From contig CAVTBT010000007.1 of assembly GCA_963733065.1 (NCBI GenBank), forward strand, positions 124,001 through 188,000: a stretch of DNA of 64,000 nt. Direction: 5' to 3'. The notes beneath the pieces were generated by a model. It did no database searches and was not told the DNA's origin. It saw nothing but the letters and a program-made list of their open reading frames with translations. The stretch is from CAVTBT01 sp963733065. Lineage in GTDB: Bacteria; Actinomycetota; Thermoleophilia; Gaiellales; Gaiellaceae. How positions within the stretch are numbered: the stretch's first letter is position 1; each line of letters begins with the position of its first letter. This document shows positions 17,000 through 25,527 of the stretch, one piece after another. Both the position numbers and the translations under genes were made by a program.

Positions 17000-17454
17000 T
17001 GGAGCGCTTCGAGGGCCTCGTCGAGGCGGCCGGTCGCGGCGGGCACCTCGTGGAGATCCCCCTCGACGTACCGGCGTTCTTCGGCGCAAAGCGGGCGCCG
17101 ATCCGAGGGACCGTCAACGGCGCGCCGTTTCGCTCGACCGTCGCCGTGTACGGCGGCCGCTACCTGCTCGGGCTGAACCGCGAGCTCCGCGAGGCGGCCG
17201 GTGGAGTCGGGCCGGGCGACCTCGTCGACGTCGAGCTCGAGCGAGACGACCAGCCGCGCACGGTCGAGCTCCCGGACGACCTCCGCGCTGTGCTCGGGGC
17301 CGACGAGCTCGCCTTCTTCGAGTCGCTGTCGGTCACGCACCGGCGCGAGTACGTCCGCTGGATCGAGGAGGCGAAGCGAGCCGGGACGCGGCAGCGGCGC
17401 GTCGAGCGTGCCGCGGCCATGCTCCGCGACGGGGTGCGCACACCCGACGCCTGA
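16999..17454 (+). CDS. DUF1905 / YdeI (OmdA)-like protein
   Basis: A 151-residue protein. The N-terminal part (1-about 88) is a DUF1905 beta-barrel (GHLVEIPLDVPAFFGAKRAP, IRGTVNGAPFRSTV, GGRYLLGLNRELREA). The C-terminal part (about 90-145) is the bacteriocin-protection YdeI/OmdA-like helical domain (LAFFESLSVTHRREYVRWI, AKRAGTRQRRVERA). The combination is common in actinobacteria, but the biochemical role is not established. GTG 16999 overlaps the last base of the DegV stop, so it belongs to the same operon. Confidence 0.82.
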   Translation: MERFEGLVEAAGRGGHLVEIPLDVPAFFGAKRAPIRGTVNGAPFRSTVAVYGGRYLLGLNRELREAAGGVGPGDLVDVELERDDQPRTVELPDDLRAVLGADELAFFESLSVTHRREYVRWIEEAKRAGTRQRRVERAAAMLRDGVRTPDA

Positions 17455-17481
17455 GGATGCGGGGCGTCCGGTCCCCGTTCC

Positions 17482-17487
17482 TATACT
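17482..17487 (+). promoter_or_regulatory. -10 TATACT of recG
   Basis: TATACT ends 7 nt before a TTG codon at 17495, which is in frame with recG. It is one of the best -10 matches in the window. Confidence 0.6.
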
Positions 17488-17494
17488 CGGACCG

Positions 17495-19606
17495 TTGGCG
17501 CGCGTCGCGAGTACGGTCCGTGGACCCGCCGGCTTCGCCGGCGTGGACCCGCCTGCCGTCTGGCCGCCGACGCGTGGGCGGCCGCGGCCCGAGGAGCTCG
17601 AGCGGCCGCTCGACTCGCTGCCGGGCATCGGCAAGACGATCGCCGGGCGGCTCCGGAACCTCGGGCTCGCGACGATCGGCGACGTGCTGGCGCACCGGCC
17701 GCGGCGCTACGAGGAGCCCGTGCCGGTGAAGCGGATCGCGGACCTCTTCGGCGACGAGGAGGCGGTCGTCGAGGCCGTCGTGCGATCGGCGCGCGGCCGC
17801 CGGCGCGGTCGGCTGCACATCCTCACGGCGCGGGTCGAGGACGGCAGCGGCGAGCTCCAGGCGACCTGGTTCAACCAGCCGTGGCTCGAGGCCCGGCTGG
17901 CGCCCGGGACGCGCGTCCGCCTGCGCGGCCAGCGCAACCGCTACGGCTTCAACGTCTCCACGTACGACCTCGAGGGCGACGAGTCGCAGACCGCGGACTT
18001 CGCGCCGGTCTACCCGGCGAGCGAGGAGCTGGCGCAGAAGACGCTGCGCACGCTCGCGGAGGCGGCGCTCCTGCACGCCCGCGACGCCCACGACGCGCTG
18101 CCCGGGTCGCTCCGTGCCGGCGAGGGGCTGCCGTTGCGCGCCGACGCGCTCCAGGCGCTGCACCGTCCGCGCACGCTCGGCGAGGCCGAGGCGGGGCGCA
18201 GGCGGCTCGCCTTCGACGAGCTCCTGCTTCTGCAGCTGGCGCTGGCGCGGCGTGCCGCCGAGCGTGAGTCGGCGGTCGCGGCGGCGCTTCCGGCGCCCGG
18301 CGAGCTCGTCGACCGCTACCGCGCCGCGCTGCCGTTCACGCTGACGCCGGGCCAGGAGCAGGCGATCTCGGAGCTCGACGCCGACCTCGGCCGCACCGTG
18401 CCGATGCAGCGCCTCCTGCAGGGCGAGGTCGGCTCGGGGAAGACCGTCGTCGCCCTCTACGCGCTCCTGCGCGCCGCAGAGGGCGGCCGCCAGGGTGCGC
18501 TCATGGCGCCGACGGAGACGCTGGCCGAGCAGCACTTCCTCACCATCGAGGGCCTGTGCGGCGAGCTCGGCGTCCGCGTCGTGCTGCTGACGAGCGCACT
18601 CGGTGCCCGTGAGCACGCACAGGCACGGCTTCTGATCGCATCCGGCGATGCACAGGTCGCCGTCGGCACGCACGCTCTGATCCAACGCGAGGTCGAGTTC
18701 GCCGATCTCAGCGTGGCGGTCGTCGACGAGCAGCACCGCTTCGGCGTCGAGCAGCGAAGCGCGCTCGCAGAGGGCCGCTCGCCGCACGTGCTGCACATGA
18801 CGGCCACGCCGATCCCGCGCACGCTGGCGCTCACCGTCTACGGCGACCTGGCCGTCTCCGAGATCGCGAAGCCGCCCGCCGAGCGGAAGCCGGTCGTCAC
18901 GGCCTGGGTGGCCGAGGATCGCTCCAGCGATGCGTACTCGCGGCTGCGGGCTCACCTCGCGGACGGGCGTCAGGCGTACGTCGTCTGTCCGCTCGTCGAG
19001 GAATCGGAGACGACGCTCGCCCGCGCGGCCGAGGCCGAGGCCGAGCGGCTGCGGCGCGCCGAGCTCAGCGACTTCCGCGTCGGCTGCATGCACGGCCGGA
19101 TGCGACCTGTCGAGCGGCGTGACGTCATGGCGCGCTTCAAGGCCGGCGAGCTCGATGTCCTCGTGGCGACGACGGTGATCGAGGTCGGCGTGGACGTCCC
19201 GAACGCGACGATCATGATCGTCCAGGAGGCCGATCGCTTCGGTCTCGCCCAGCTGCACCAGCTCCGCGGGCGCGTCGGCCGCGGAGCGGAGCAGAGCTAC
19301 TGCCTCCTGATCTCACGGGCGAAGGAGGAGCTCACCGACACGGCACGAGAGCGGCTCGAGGCGATGGTGGCGACGACCGACGGCTTCGAGCTCGCGGAGC
19401 GGGACCTCGAGATCCGCGGCGAGGGCCAGCTGCTCGGCGCACGCCAGTCGGGACTCTCGGACCTGCGCTTCACACGGCTCCGCGCCGACCGCGAGCTGCT
19501 GGAGCGCGCCCGCGACGCCGCGCAGGCCCTCGCCGGCGAGCCCGGTCCGCTCGCGGACGAGGTCGACCGCCTCCTCGCCGAGGCGGAGCTGCTCGGAGAG
19601 TCCTAG
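17495..19606 (+). CDS. recG: ATP-dependent DNA helicase RecG
   Basis: About 703 residues from TTG 17495; GTG 17543 is a shorter alternative. The N-terminal wedge/OB domain reads LDSLPGIGKTIAGRLRNLGL, then VEDGSGELQATWFNQPWL. The helicase core has Walker A GEVGSGKT, DEQHRFGVEQR (motif II), MTATPIPRTLALT, VGVDVPNATIMIVQEADRFGLAQLHQLRGRVGRG, and FELAERDLEIRGEGQLLGARQSG. RecG remodels stalled forks and Holliday junctions. TTG 17495 fits the leaderless spacing from TATACT, although leaderless TTG starts are unusual. Confidence 0.94.
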   Translation: MARVASTVRGPAGFAGVDPPAVWPPTRGRPRPEELERPLDSLPGIGKTIAGRLRNLGLATIGDVLAHRPRRYEEPVPVKRIADLFGDEEAVVEAVVRSARGRRRGRLHILTARVEDGSGELQATWFNQPWLEARLAPGTRVRLRGQRNRYGFNVSTYDLEGDESQTADFAPVYPASEELAQKTLRTLAEAALLHARDAHDALPGSLRAGEGLPLRADALQALHRPRTLGEAEAGRRRLAFDELLLLQLALARRAAERESAVAAALPAPGELVDRYRAALPFTLTPGQEQAISELDADLGRTVPMQRLLQGEVGSGKTVVALYALLRAAEGGRQGALMAPTETLAEQHFLTIEGLCGELGVRVVLLTSALGAREHAQARLLIASGDAQVAVGTHALIQREVEFADLSVAVVDEQHRFGVEQRSALAEGRSPHVLHMTATPIPRTLALTVYGDLAVSEIAKPPAERKPVVTAWVAEDRSSDAYSRLRAHLADGRQAYVVCPLVEESETTLARAAEAEAERLRRAELSDFRVGCMHGRMRPVERRDVMARFKAGELDVLVATTVIEVGVDVPNATIMIVQEADRFGLAQLHQLRGRVGRGAEQSYCLLISRAKEELTDTARERLEAMVATTDGFELAERDLEIRGEGQLLGARQSGLSDLRFTRLRADRELLERARDAAQALAGEPGPLADEVDRLLAEAELLGES

Positions 19607-19612
19607 AGCGAG

Positions 19613-20617
19613 CTAGAGCAGGCCGAGGCGCGCCGCCTCGGCGACGGCCGCGGCGCGTGAGGGCTGGCGCAGCTTGCGGCGGAGGTTCGCGACGTGCCGG
19701 TGCACGGTGTGCGGGCTCAACACGAGGAGCTCCGCGATCTCGGGGTCCGAGAGCCCACGCGCGACGAGGGCCAGCACCTCCCGCTCGCGGTCGCTCAGCG
19801 GCGAGTCGTCGACGGCCGTGTCTGACGACTCGGCGCCGGCCAGGAAGGCCAGCACCGGCCGTAGGACGGCGTCGACGTCGCCGACCCAGGGGAAGTGGTT
19901 GCGTCCGACGAGCGGGACGAAGCGCGCACCCCCCACGGCCGCCGCGAGCTCCCGGCCGAGCGCGAACGGGATGGCCTTGTCGCCTTCGCGGTGCAGGACC
20001 ATGGTCGGCGTGACGACTCGGGGGAGGTAGCCACTCGCATCGAGGGTGTACACCTCGAGCATGAGGCGCGCCGCCTGCGCCGGCGTGGCGACTCGGCGCT
20101 GGAAGGTGGCGAACTGCTCGCGCTCGACCGGCCCGGCATCCGGCATGAACACGTCGGCGAGGGCCCTCGCGCCGAGCCCCCAGTGCGCGAGGACGAGCCC
20201 CAGCAGCGACTCCTGCACCTCCGGCGTCGTGATCCGGGCGCCGTCGGCATACGCCCCGTAGAGCACCAGGCGCTCGACGAGCTCCGGCCGCTCGGCGGCG
20301 AACGCGATCGAGGCGCAGCCGGACGACGAGGCGGCGAACAGCGAGACCGGTCCGCCGACGTGCTCCACGACTCGGCCGAGCAGCACCAATTCCTCCGCGA
20401 GCCCGCCGGGCGGCCGGTGTCCTTCGGGATGGTCGTAGCGGACGACCGTGTGCTGGCGGCCGAGGGCCTCGACGAAGGTCCGGAAGCCGGGCACTTGCCA
20501 CTGGACGTCGACGCCGCCGATCCACCAGCAGGGCATGACAAGCGGCGCTCCGCTGCCGACCGAGGCGACGGCGAACGAGCCGAGCTCCGAGTCGAGGAAG
20601 CGGATCTCCTGCTCCAC
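19613..20617 (-). CDS. alpha/beta hydrolase fused to LuxR-type HTH
   Basis: A 334-residue protein. Residues about 5-260 are an alpha/beta hydrolase: the nucleophile elbow appears as FAASSSGCAS (about 94-103), and GRNHFPW near 239 supplies the catalytic His region. Residues about 270-334 are a LuxR/GerE helix-turn-helix (LSDREREVLALVARGLSDPEIAELL, SPHTVHRHVANLRRKL). The architecture suggests a one-component regulator whose sensor is a hydrolase-like domain binding or cleaving a small ester or lactone. The GTG start at 20617 has a TACCGT hexamer 7 nt upstream. It converges with recG (6 nt apart) and diverges from a GNAT gene. Confidence 0.88.
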   Translation of the reverse strand: MEQEIRFLDSELGSFAVASVGSGAPLVMPCWWIGGVDVQWQVPGFRTFVEALGRQHTVVRYDHPEGHRPPGGLAEELVLLGRVVEHVGGPVSLFAASSSGCASIAFAAERPELVERLVLYGAYADGARITTPEVQESLLGLVLAHWGLGARALADVFMPDAGPVEREQFATFQRRVATPAQAARLMLEVYTLDASGYLPRVVTPTMVLHREGDKAIPFALGRELAAAVGGARFVPLVGRNHFPWVGDVDAVLRPVLAFLAGAESSDTAVDDSPLSDREREVLALVARGLSDPEIAELLVLSPHTVHRHVANLRRKLRQPSRAAAVAEAARLGLL

Positions 20618-20624
20618 CGCCGAG

Positions 20625-20630
20625 ACGGTA
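20625..20630 (-). promoter_or_regulatory. -10 TACCGT of the hydrolase-LuxR gene (leaderless)
   Basis: Minus-strand TACCGT ends 7 nt before GTG 20617. Confidence 0.55.
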
Positions 20631-20674
20631 GCGCGATGGCCCGTACGGGTGACCGCCGAAAAATGGCCGGTTTA

Positions 20675-20686
20675 CGCGAATTCGCG
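20675..20686. promoter_or_regulatory. 12-bp perfect palindrome CGCGAATTCGCG in divergent promoter
   Basis: The palindrome lies between the divergent hydrolase-LuxR and GNAT promoters. It could be an operator for a dimeric regulator; this is inference from symmetry and position. Confidence 0.35.
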
Positions 20687-20702
20687 GGAGCCCTGTGGCG
20701 TC

Positions 20703-20708
20703 TACAAC
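20703..20708 (+). promoter_or_regulatory. -10 TACAAC of the GNAT gene (leaderless)
   Basis: TACAAC ends 6 nt before ATG 20715. Confidence 0.45.
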
Positions 20709-20714
20709 AGTGAC

Positions 20715-21215
20715 ATGTCCACGATCGCCACCGATTCCCTTCCGATCCGCCGGCTCGCCGGCGGTGAGCGCCGCCCTGTGCAGCAGGTCTTCGAGGGACT
20801 CTCCGAGCGCTCCCGCAGGCGGCGGTTCCACGGCCCGAAGCCGCGCCTGCGCGAACCGGAGCTCGAGCACCTCGTGGACGTCGGCTGCTGCGGCCGCGAG
20901 GCGGTCGTGGCCTCGGATCCCCGCTCGGGCCGCGCGGTCGGCATTGCCAGGTATGTGCGGACGAGCTCGGACACCGCCGAGGTCGCGTTCGAGGTCGTGG
21001 ACGCCTGGCAGGGCCGCGGCGTGGGCGCAAGGCTCGCGGAGGCGCTGGCCGCGATCGCCGCCGGGAACGGCATCCGCCGCCTGTCCGCGACGGTTGCGAC
21101 GGACAATCCGGCCGCTCTGGCGCTGATCAAGCGACTCGGCCACGTCGAATGGACCTCCTACGAGGGCGGCGCGTACGAGATCGTCGTGCGCCTCCTCGAG
21201 CCGCGCCCCGTCTGA
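20715..21215 (+). CDS. GNAT-family N-acetyltransferase
   Basis: A 166-residue acetyltransferase. The acetyl-CoA pyrophosphate loop is in VDAWQGRGVGARLAEAL (Q/R-x-x-G-x-G pattern), followed by TVATDNPAALALIKRLG, the usual alpha4/beta6 region. The N-terminal LSERSRRRRFHGPKPRL resembles the GNAT domain attached to acyl-CoA-regulated protein lysine acetyltransferases (Pat-like), but no cNMP domain is present. The substrate is unknown. It diverges from the hydrolase-LuxR gene and may be under its control. Confidence 0.85.
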   Translation: MSTIATDSLPIRRLAGGERRPVQQVFEGLSERSRRRRFHGPKPRLREPELEHLVDVGCCGREAVVASDPRSGRAVGIARYVRTSSDTAEVAFEVVDAWQGRGVGARLAEALAAIAAGNGIRRLSATVATDNPAALALIKRLGHVEWTSYEGGAYEIVVRLLEPRPV

Positions 21216-21256
21216 GCCACGGGAACGTCCCGCCCGCCGCGGGTGTACCGGTGGCG

Positions 21257-22321
21257 ATGAAGCTCGTGCTTGCGCTGCTCCTCGTGCCGCTCACGGCCGC
21301 GGGCGGCACCGTGCCCCCGCTCGACGGGCCGACCACCCCACGGGCTGTTCATTCCGCGACGGTGCTCACGTCCGGCGAGGTGCTGATCGCGGGCGGCTGT
21401 ACCCTCGACGGCTGCGAGACCGACGGTCGGGGCGCCACGACGGAGGTCTTCGACCCGGCGACGCGCCGGTTCAGGGCAGGCCCGCCGCTGACGGGACCGG
21501 TGGTCGGGCACGCCGCGGTTCGGCTGCGCGACGGGTCCGTGCTCGTCCTCGGCGGGTGGCGCGGCCAGCTGCCGACGGCGTCGGTCGAGCGGCTGCGGCC
21601 CGGCGCGCGGCGGTTCGTTCGAGTGGCAGGGCTGCGCTCGCCGCGCGGCGGCTTCACGGCCACGGTGCTCCGGGACGGGCGCGTGCTGGTGGTCGGCGGC
21701 GAAGACGGAACGCGCGACCTGCGGAGCGCCGAGGTCTTCGACCCGCGCACCGGCCGCTTCCGCGCCACGGGCTCCATGAGCACGGCGCGGGCGGCGCACG
21801 CGGCCGCGCTCCTACCGGACGGGCGTGTCCTGGTCACGGGCGGCAGCGACGGCCGGCGTGTGCTCCGCAGCGCGGAGGTCTACGACCCGCGCACGGGCAG
21901 GTTCCGTTCCGCGCCGCCGATGGCCGTGCCACGGCACAAACATGCCGCCGTGGCGGCTCGTGGCGGCGTCCTGATCGCCGGCGGCTCCGACGCTCGAGAC
22001 TTCGCCGGCCGGCATGCGAGCGGCGAGCTCTACCTCGCCGCGACGGGCCGGTTCGTGCCGGTGGCGAGCATGCATTCCGGGCGCTTCAAGCTTCCCGACG
22101 CGGTCGTGCCACTGCCCGGCGGACGGGCGCTCGTCGTGGGCGGCGCCGAGGAGGCGGAGGTGTACGAGCCGGCGAGCCGGTCGTTCCGCCCCGTGGACGG
22201 GACGGGGCAGGTGCTCTCGTTCGCGACGGCGACCCGGCTCCGCGACGGGTCTGTGCTCGTCGTGGGCGGCTACGACGACCGCATCGCGGTCGCCTCCGGG
22301 GCCTGGCTGCTCGCTGCCTGA
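21257..22321 (+). CDS. secreted kelch-repeat beta-propeller
   Basis: About 354 residues from ATG 21257; GTG 21251 is an in-frame alternative. Residues 1-16 are a short signal sequence (KLVLALLLVPLTAAGG). The mature protein is six kelch blades with the repeating pattern T-V-L-x-D-G-R-V-L-V-x-G-G ... A-E-V-x-D-P-x-T-G-R-F, recurring about every 48-50 residues. Such propellers bind sugars or proteins outside the cell; galactose-oxidase-type catalytic residues are not evident. It is an insert between recG and rsmD. Confidence 0.85.
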   Translation: MKLVLALLLVPLTAAGGTVPPLDGPTTPRAVHSATVLTSGEVLIAGGCTLDGCETDGRGATTEVFDPATRRFRAGPPLTGPVVGHAAVRLRDGSVLVLGGWRGQLPTASVERLRPGARRFVRVAGLRSPRGGFTATVLRDGRVLVVGGEDGTRDLRSAEVFDPRTGRFRATGSMSTARAAHAAALLPDGRVLVTGGSDGRRVLRSAEVYDPRTGRFRSAPPMAVPRHKHAAVAARGGVLIAGGSDARDFAGRHASGELYLAATGRFVPVASMHSGRFKLPDAVVPLPGGRALVVGGAEEAEVYEPASRSFRPVDGTGQVLSFATATRLRDGSVLVVGGYDDRIAVASGAWLLAA

Positions 22322-22327
22322 CGCCGC

Positions 22328-22333
22328 TAGCGT
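22328..22333 (+). promoter_or_regulatory. -10 TAGCGT of rsmD-coaD (leaderless)
   Basis: TAGCGT ends 7 nt before ATG 22341. Confidence 0.55.
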
Positions 22334-22340
22334 CCCGGCG

Positions 22341-22870
22341 ATGCGCATCATCGCCGGCACTCGCAAGGGGCATCGCATCGCCGCGCCGAAGGGCGTCGCC
22401 ACCCGTCCGACCGGCGACCGGGTGCGGGAGGCGGCCTACAACCTGATCGGCCCCGTCGACGGGGCGAGCGTGCTCGACCTGTTCGCCGGCTCGGGGGCGA
22501 TGGGGCTCGAGGCGCTGTCGCGCGGCGCCGCCCGGTGCGTGTTCGTCGAGTCCGACCGGGCCGCGTGCAGGGCGATCGGAGCGAACCTCGAGAAGCTCGA
22601 TCTCACCGGCGCGCTCGTGCACTGCGAGGACGTCTTCGCCGCGGTGCGCCGGGAACGCGCTGCCGGCCGCCGCCACGACCTCGTGCTCGTCGACCCGCCG
22701 TACGGGGCGTGGCCGGCGCTGGAAGGGCGCCTCTCGGGCGTGCTGCCCTCGCTGCTCGCCGAGGCCGGCCTGCTCGTCGTCGAGACGGACGCCCGGACGG
22801 AACCGGTGCTGCCGCTCGACCTCGTCACGAGCCGACGGTACGGTTCCGCGCGACTCACGCTCTTCCGACC

Positions 22871-22874
<4 letters not shown>
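22341..22874 (+). CDS. rsmD: 16S rRNA (guanine-966-N2)-methyltransferase RsmD
   Basis: A 177-residue enzyme. MRIIAGTRKGHRIAAPKG and TRPTGDRVREAAYNLI are the RsmD N-terminal signature. VLDLFAGSGAMGLEALSRGA is the SAM-binding motif I and LVDPPYG the catalytic motif IV. It methylates G966 of 16S rRNA. The stop overlaps coaD (ATGA); the rsmD-coaD pair is widely conserved. Confidence 0.95.
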
Positions 22875-23386
<512 letters not shown>

Positions 23387-23396
23387 ACTGAAACCC

Positions 23397-23909
23397 ATGG
23401 ACGTCCTAGTTCTGATCGACAAGCTCGACGACCTCGTGCACAACGCGAAGGCCGTCCCCCTGACCGACCAGGTGCGCATCGACCGCGAGGAGATCTACGA
23501 CATTCTCGACCAGATGCGGGCCACCATTCCGGAAGAGATCAAGCAGGCGCGCTGGATCGTCAAGGAGCGCCAGGAGATGCTGGCCGAGGCGAAGCGGGAG
23601 TCCGATCGGCTGATCGGCGAGGCCCGCGAGCAGGCCGTTCGGGAGGCCTCCCAGACCGAGATCGTGAAGCTCGCCGAGCGCCAGGCACAGGACATCGTCG
23701 ACGACGCCCGCCGGCAGGCGCGGGAGACCCGGCTCGAGATGGAGGACTGGGCCGACGGCATCCTCTCCACGCTCGAGGTCAACCTCGACAAGTTCCTCAC
23801 GGCGGTGAAGCGCGGCCGCGAGCGGCTGCAGGAGCGGTCGCAGGAGACGGTCGTCGCCGGCGTCGGGCCGCGCGAGCTCGAGGACGAGGCCACGTTCGTC
23901 TCGTCGTAG
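23397..23909 (+). CDS. SepIVA-like (DivIVA-related) coiled-coil protein
   Basis: A 170-residue protein. The first 45 residues (VLIDKLDDLVHNAKAVPLTD, then VRIDREEIYDILDQMRATIP) match the N-terminal pattern of mycobacterial SepIVA, which reads L-D-E-L-x-x-x-V-E-x-A-R-x-V-P-x-T and x-D-x-L-E-L-I-D-x-I-K-x-A-I-P. Residues about 50-160 are a charged coiled coil. In Mycobacterium this gene lies near coaD, rpmF and rnc and helps septation and polar growth. Position between coaD and yceD supports the match. Function here is inferred from that similarity. Confidence 0.75.
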   Translation: MDVLVLIDKLDDLVHNAKAVPLTDQVRIDREEIYDILDQMRATIPEEIKQARWIVKERQEMLAEAKRESDRLIGEAREQAVREASQTEIVKLAERQAQDIVDDARRQARETRLEMEDWADGILSTLEVNLDKFLTAVKRGRERLQERSQETVVAGVGPRELEDEATFVSS

Positions 23910-23959
23910 GGCCGGCCGCGGACGGCGGCGCACCGCGCCACCGCCCGCACCCGTGATGA

Positions 23960-24787
23960 CTACGTCGCCGTCGTCACCTGCACGAGGCGATAGCCGGCGA
24001 TGCCGGCGAGCGGCCGGTCGCCCTCCTTCCGGGCCCGCACGAAGAACTGCACGGCGTAGCCGTTCCGGATCGGCAGGTCCGACTCCGGCTGCACCGTGTA
24101 GGTGATCGTGCCGTCCTGGGTCGTCTTGCTCTCGGGCGGGGTCGACGTGACGACCGGCGTCGAGCGCACGAACACGAGCACGTCGCGCACGACGTAGCCA
24201 CGCGTGTCCTTGACCTTCACGCGGAGCGTGATCGGCGTCGTGCGGTTCCGCAGGACGTCCGGGCTGAAGGTGACCGAGTCGACGATCAGCCGCTCGGTCG
24301 CCGGGACGCTCGTCGCGGGAATCGACGTCTCGCCGCTCGGGAGCTTGATCGCCCCCGGAGGGAGGCTCGACGCGACGACGCGCTGGGTCGGCAGCGACAC
24401 CGCGGACGCGTTGCCGTCGCTGTTCCGCGCGGTGACGCGAACACGCAGCGTGAAGCCGACGTCGCCGCTCCGCACGACGTACGTCTGGTCGTTAGCCAGC
24501 CCGCCGCCGAGGTCGACGCAGTTCGCACCCGAGGCGTTGCACCGGCGCCAGCGGTAGTCGTAGACGATCGGCTCGGTGCCGGTCCACGTACCCGTGGTCG
24601 AGGAGAGCGTCGAGCCGACGACGGCCTCGCCGGACACCGTCGGCGGCGCCGTGTTGTCCGGCCGCACCTGGGCGGCCGCCTGCCCGAAGGCGCTGAAGAC
24701 GGCAACGGCAAGCGTCGCGGCCGCCAGGGTGCCGAGCAATGCACGAACACGGAGCGAGCCGAGCTCGGACGACAGTCGTTGTCTCAT
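23960..24787 (-). CDS. secreted Ig-like/fibronectin-type domain protein
   Basis: A 275-residue exported protein. Residues about 15-40 are a signal sequence ending QAAAQ. Residues about 48-140 are an Ig-like domain of the type PTVSGEAVVGSTLSSTTGTW...YRWRRC...YVVRSGDVGFTLRVRVTARNSDG, frequent in actinobacterial surface proteins. Residues about 165-270 form a second beta domain (VSFSPDVLRNRT-like strand, LVFVRSTPVV, YAVQFFVRARKEGD). No catalytic motif is seen. It lies on the minus strand between sepIVA-like and yceD. Confidence 0.8.
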   Translation of the reverse strand: MRQRLSSELGSLRVRALLGTLAAATLAVAVFSAFGQAAAQVRPDNTAPPTVSGEAVVGSTLSSTTGTWTGTEPIVYDYRWRRCNASGANCVDLGGGLANDQTYVVRSGDVGFTLRVRVTARNSDGNASAVSLPTQRVVASSLPPGAIKLPSGETSIPATSVPATERLIVDSVTFSPDVLRNRTTPITLRVKVKDTRGYVVRDVLVFVRSTPVVTSTPPESKTTQDGTITYTVQPESDLPIRNGYAVQFFVRARKEGDRPLAGIAGYRLVQVTTAT

Positions 24788-24854
24788 TGAAGTCCCCCTG
24801 AGGTTGGTGGGTCGAGCACGGTCCTACCCTGCTGCGGGCGCCTCAACGCCGTCC

Positions 24855-24884
24855 TTTACAGGGCTTTTACGACCTGGCTAGGCT
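24855..24884 (+). promoter_or_regulatory. yceD promoter: TTTACA - 18 nt - TAGGCT (leaderless)
   Basis: TTTACA at 24855-24860 and TAGGCT at 24879-24884 form a good -35/-10 pair. The -10 ends 6 nt before ATG 24891. Confidence 0.65.
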
Positions 24885-24890
24885 GGACGT

Positions 24891-25400
24891 ATGAAGCGGT
24901 ATTCGCTACGCCGGCTGCGCCTCCGCCCCGGGGAAGAGCACCGCGAGGCCGTCGCCGTCGAGCTCGAGCCGTTCGACCTGGGCGGCGAGCGGTACCTGCC
25001 GGTGCCGCCGGAGGCGCCGGTCGAGCTGGCCGTCGCGCGGGCGACGAGCGGGCTCGTCCTCGGCCTGCGGTTCGCCGTACGGCTTCACGGGCCGTGCATG
25101 CGCTGCCTCTCCGACGCGGCCGTCGACGTCGAGGTCGACGCGCAGGAGTACCACGACGCCGATCCCTCGGGCGGGCCGGAGCTCCGCAGCGAGTACGTCG
25201 TCGACGACCAGATCGAGCTGTCGACGTGGGCGCGCGACGCGATCGCGCTCGCGTTGCCGGACCAGATCCTCCACGCGCCTGACTGCAAGGGCCTGTGCCC
25301 CGTCTGCGGCAAGGATCTGAACGTGGAGCCGCACGAGCACGACGACGCGACACCGGATCCGCGGTGGGCGGTGCTCGAAGCGTTGCGCGACCGGCTCTAG
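24891..25400 (+). CDS. YceD family (DUF177) protein
   Basis: A 169-residue protein with the DUF177 zinc-like pattern: GPCMRCLSDA near 64-73 and CKGLCPVCGKDLN near 127-139. Typical late residues are WAVLEALRDRL. YceD homologues are linked to 23S rRNA or ribosome maturation and usually precede rpmF directly. Here rpmF lies 2.7 kb downstream because two other genes have been inserted. Confidence 0.88.
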   Translation: MKRYSLRRLRLRPGEEHREAVAVELEPFDLGGERYLPVPPEAPVELAVARATSGLVLGLRFAVRLHGPCMRCLSDAAVDVEVDAQEYHDADPSGGPELRSEYVVDDQIELSTWARDAIALALPDQILHAPDCKGLCPVCGKDLNVEPHEHDDATPDPRWAVLEALRDRL

Positions 25401-25417
25401 CGGCGCGAAAGACCGGC

Positions 25418-25423
25418 TAGACT
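25418..25423 (+). promoter_or_regulatory. -10 TAGACT of the ABC-F gene (long leader)
   Basis: TAGACT is followed by about 104 nt before GTG 25528, so this transcript should have a leader, unlike its neighbours. Confidence 0.5.
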
Positions 25424-25430
25424 GAGGCCC

Positions 25431-25518
25431 GGCGCCCAGGCGCCCGCTCATGACGGACTGACCGACCGCATACCGCTCTCCGCGCCGCTGCAGGCGCGCA
25501 CCGTCCACGGTCAGGAGG
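25431..25518 (+). promoter_or_regulatory. structured 5' leader of the ABC-F gene with tiny upstream ORF
   Basis: Hairpin 1 is GGCGC-CCAG-GCGCC at 25431-25444. A three-codon ORF ATG-ACG-GAC-TGA lies at 25450-25461. Hairpin 2 is CGCGCC-GCTGCA-GGCGCG at 25481-25498. The Shine-Dalgarno AGGAGG is at 25513-25518, 9 nt before GTG 25528. ABC-F genes of the antibiotic-resistance type are often controlled by leader attenuation; that role here is inference. Confidence 0.4.
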
Positions 25519-25527
25519 TTCCGTCCC

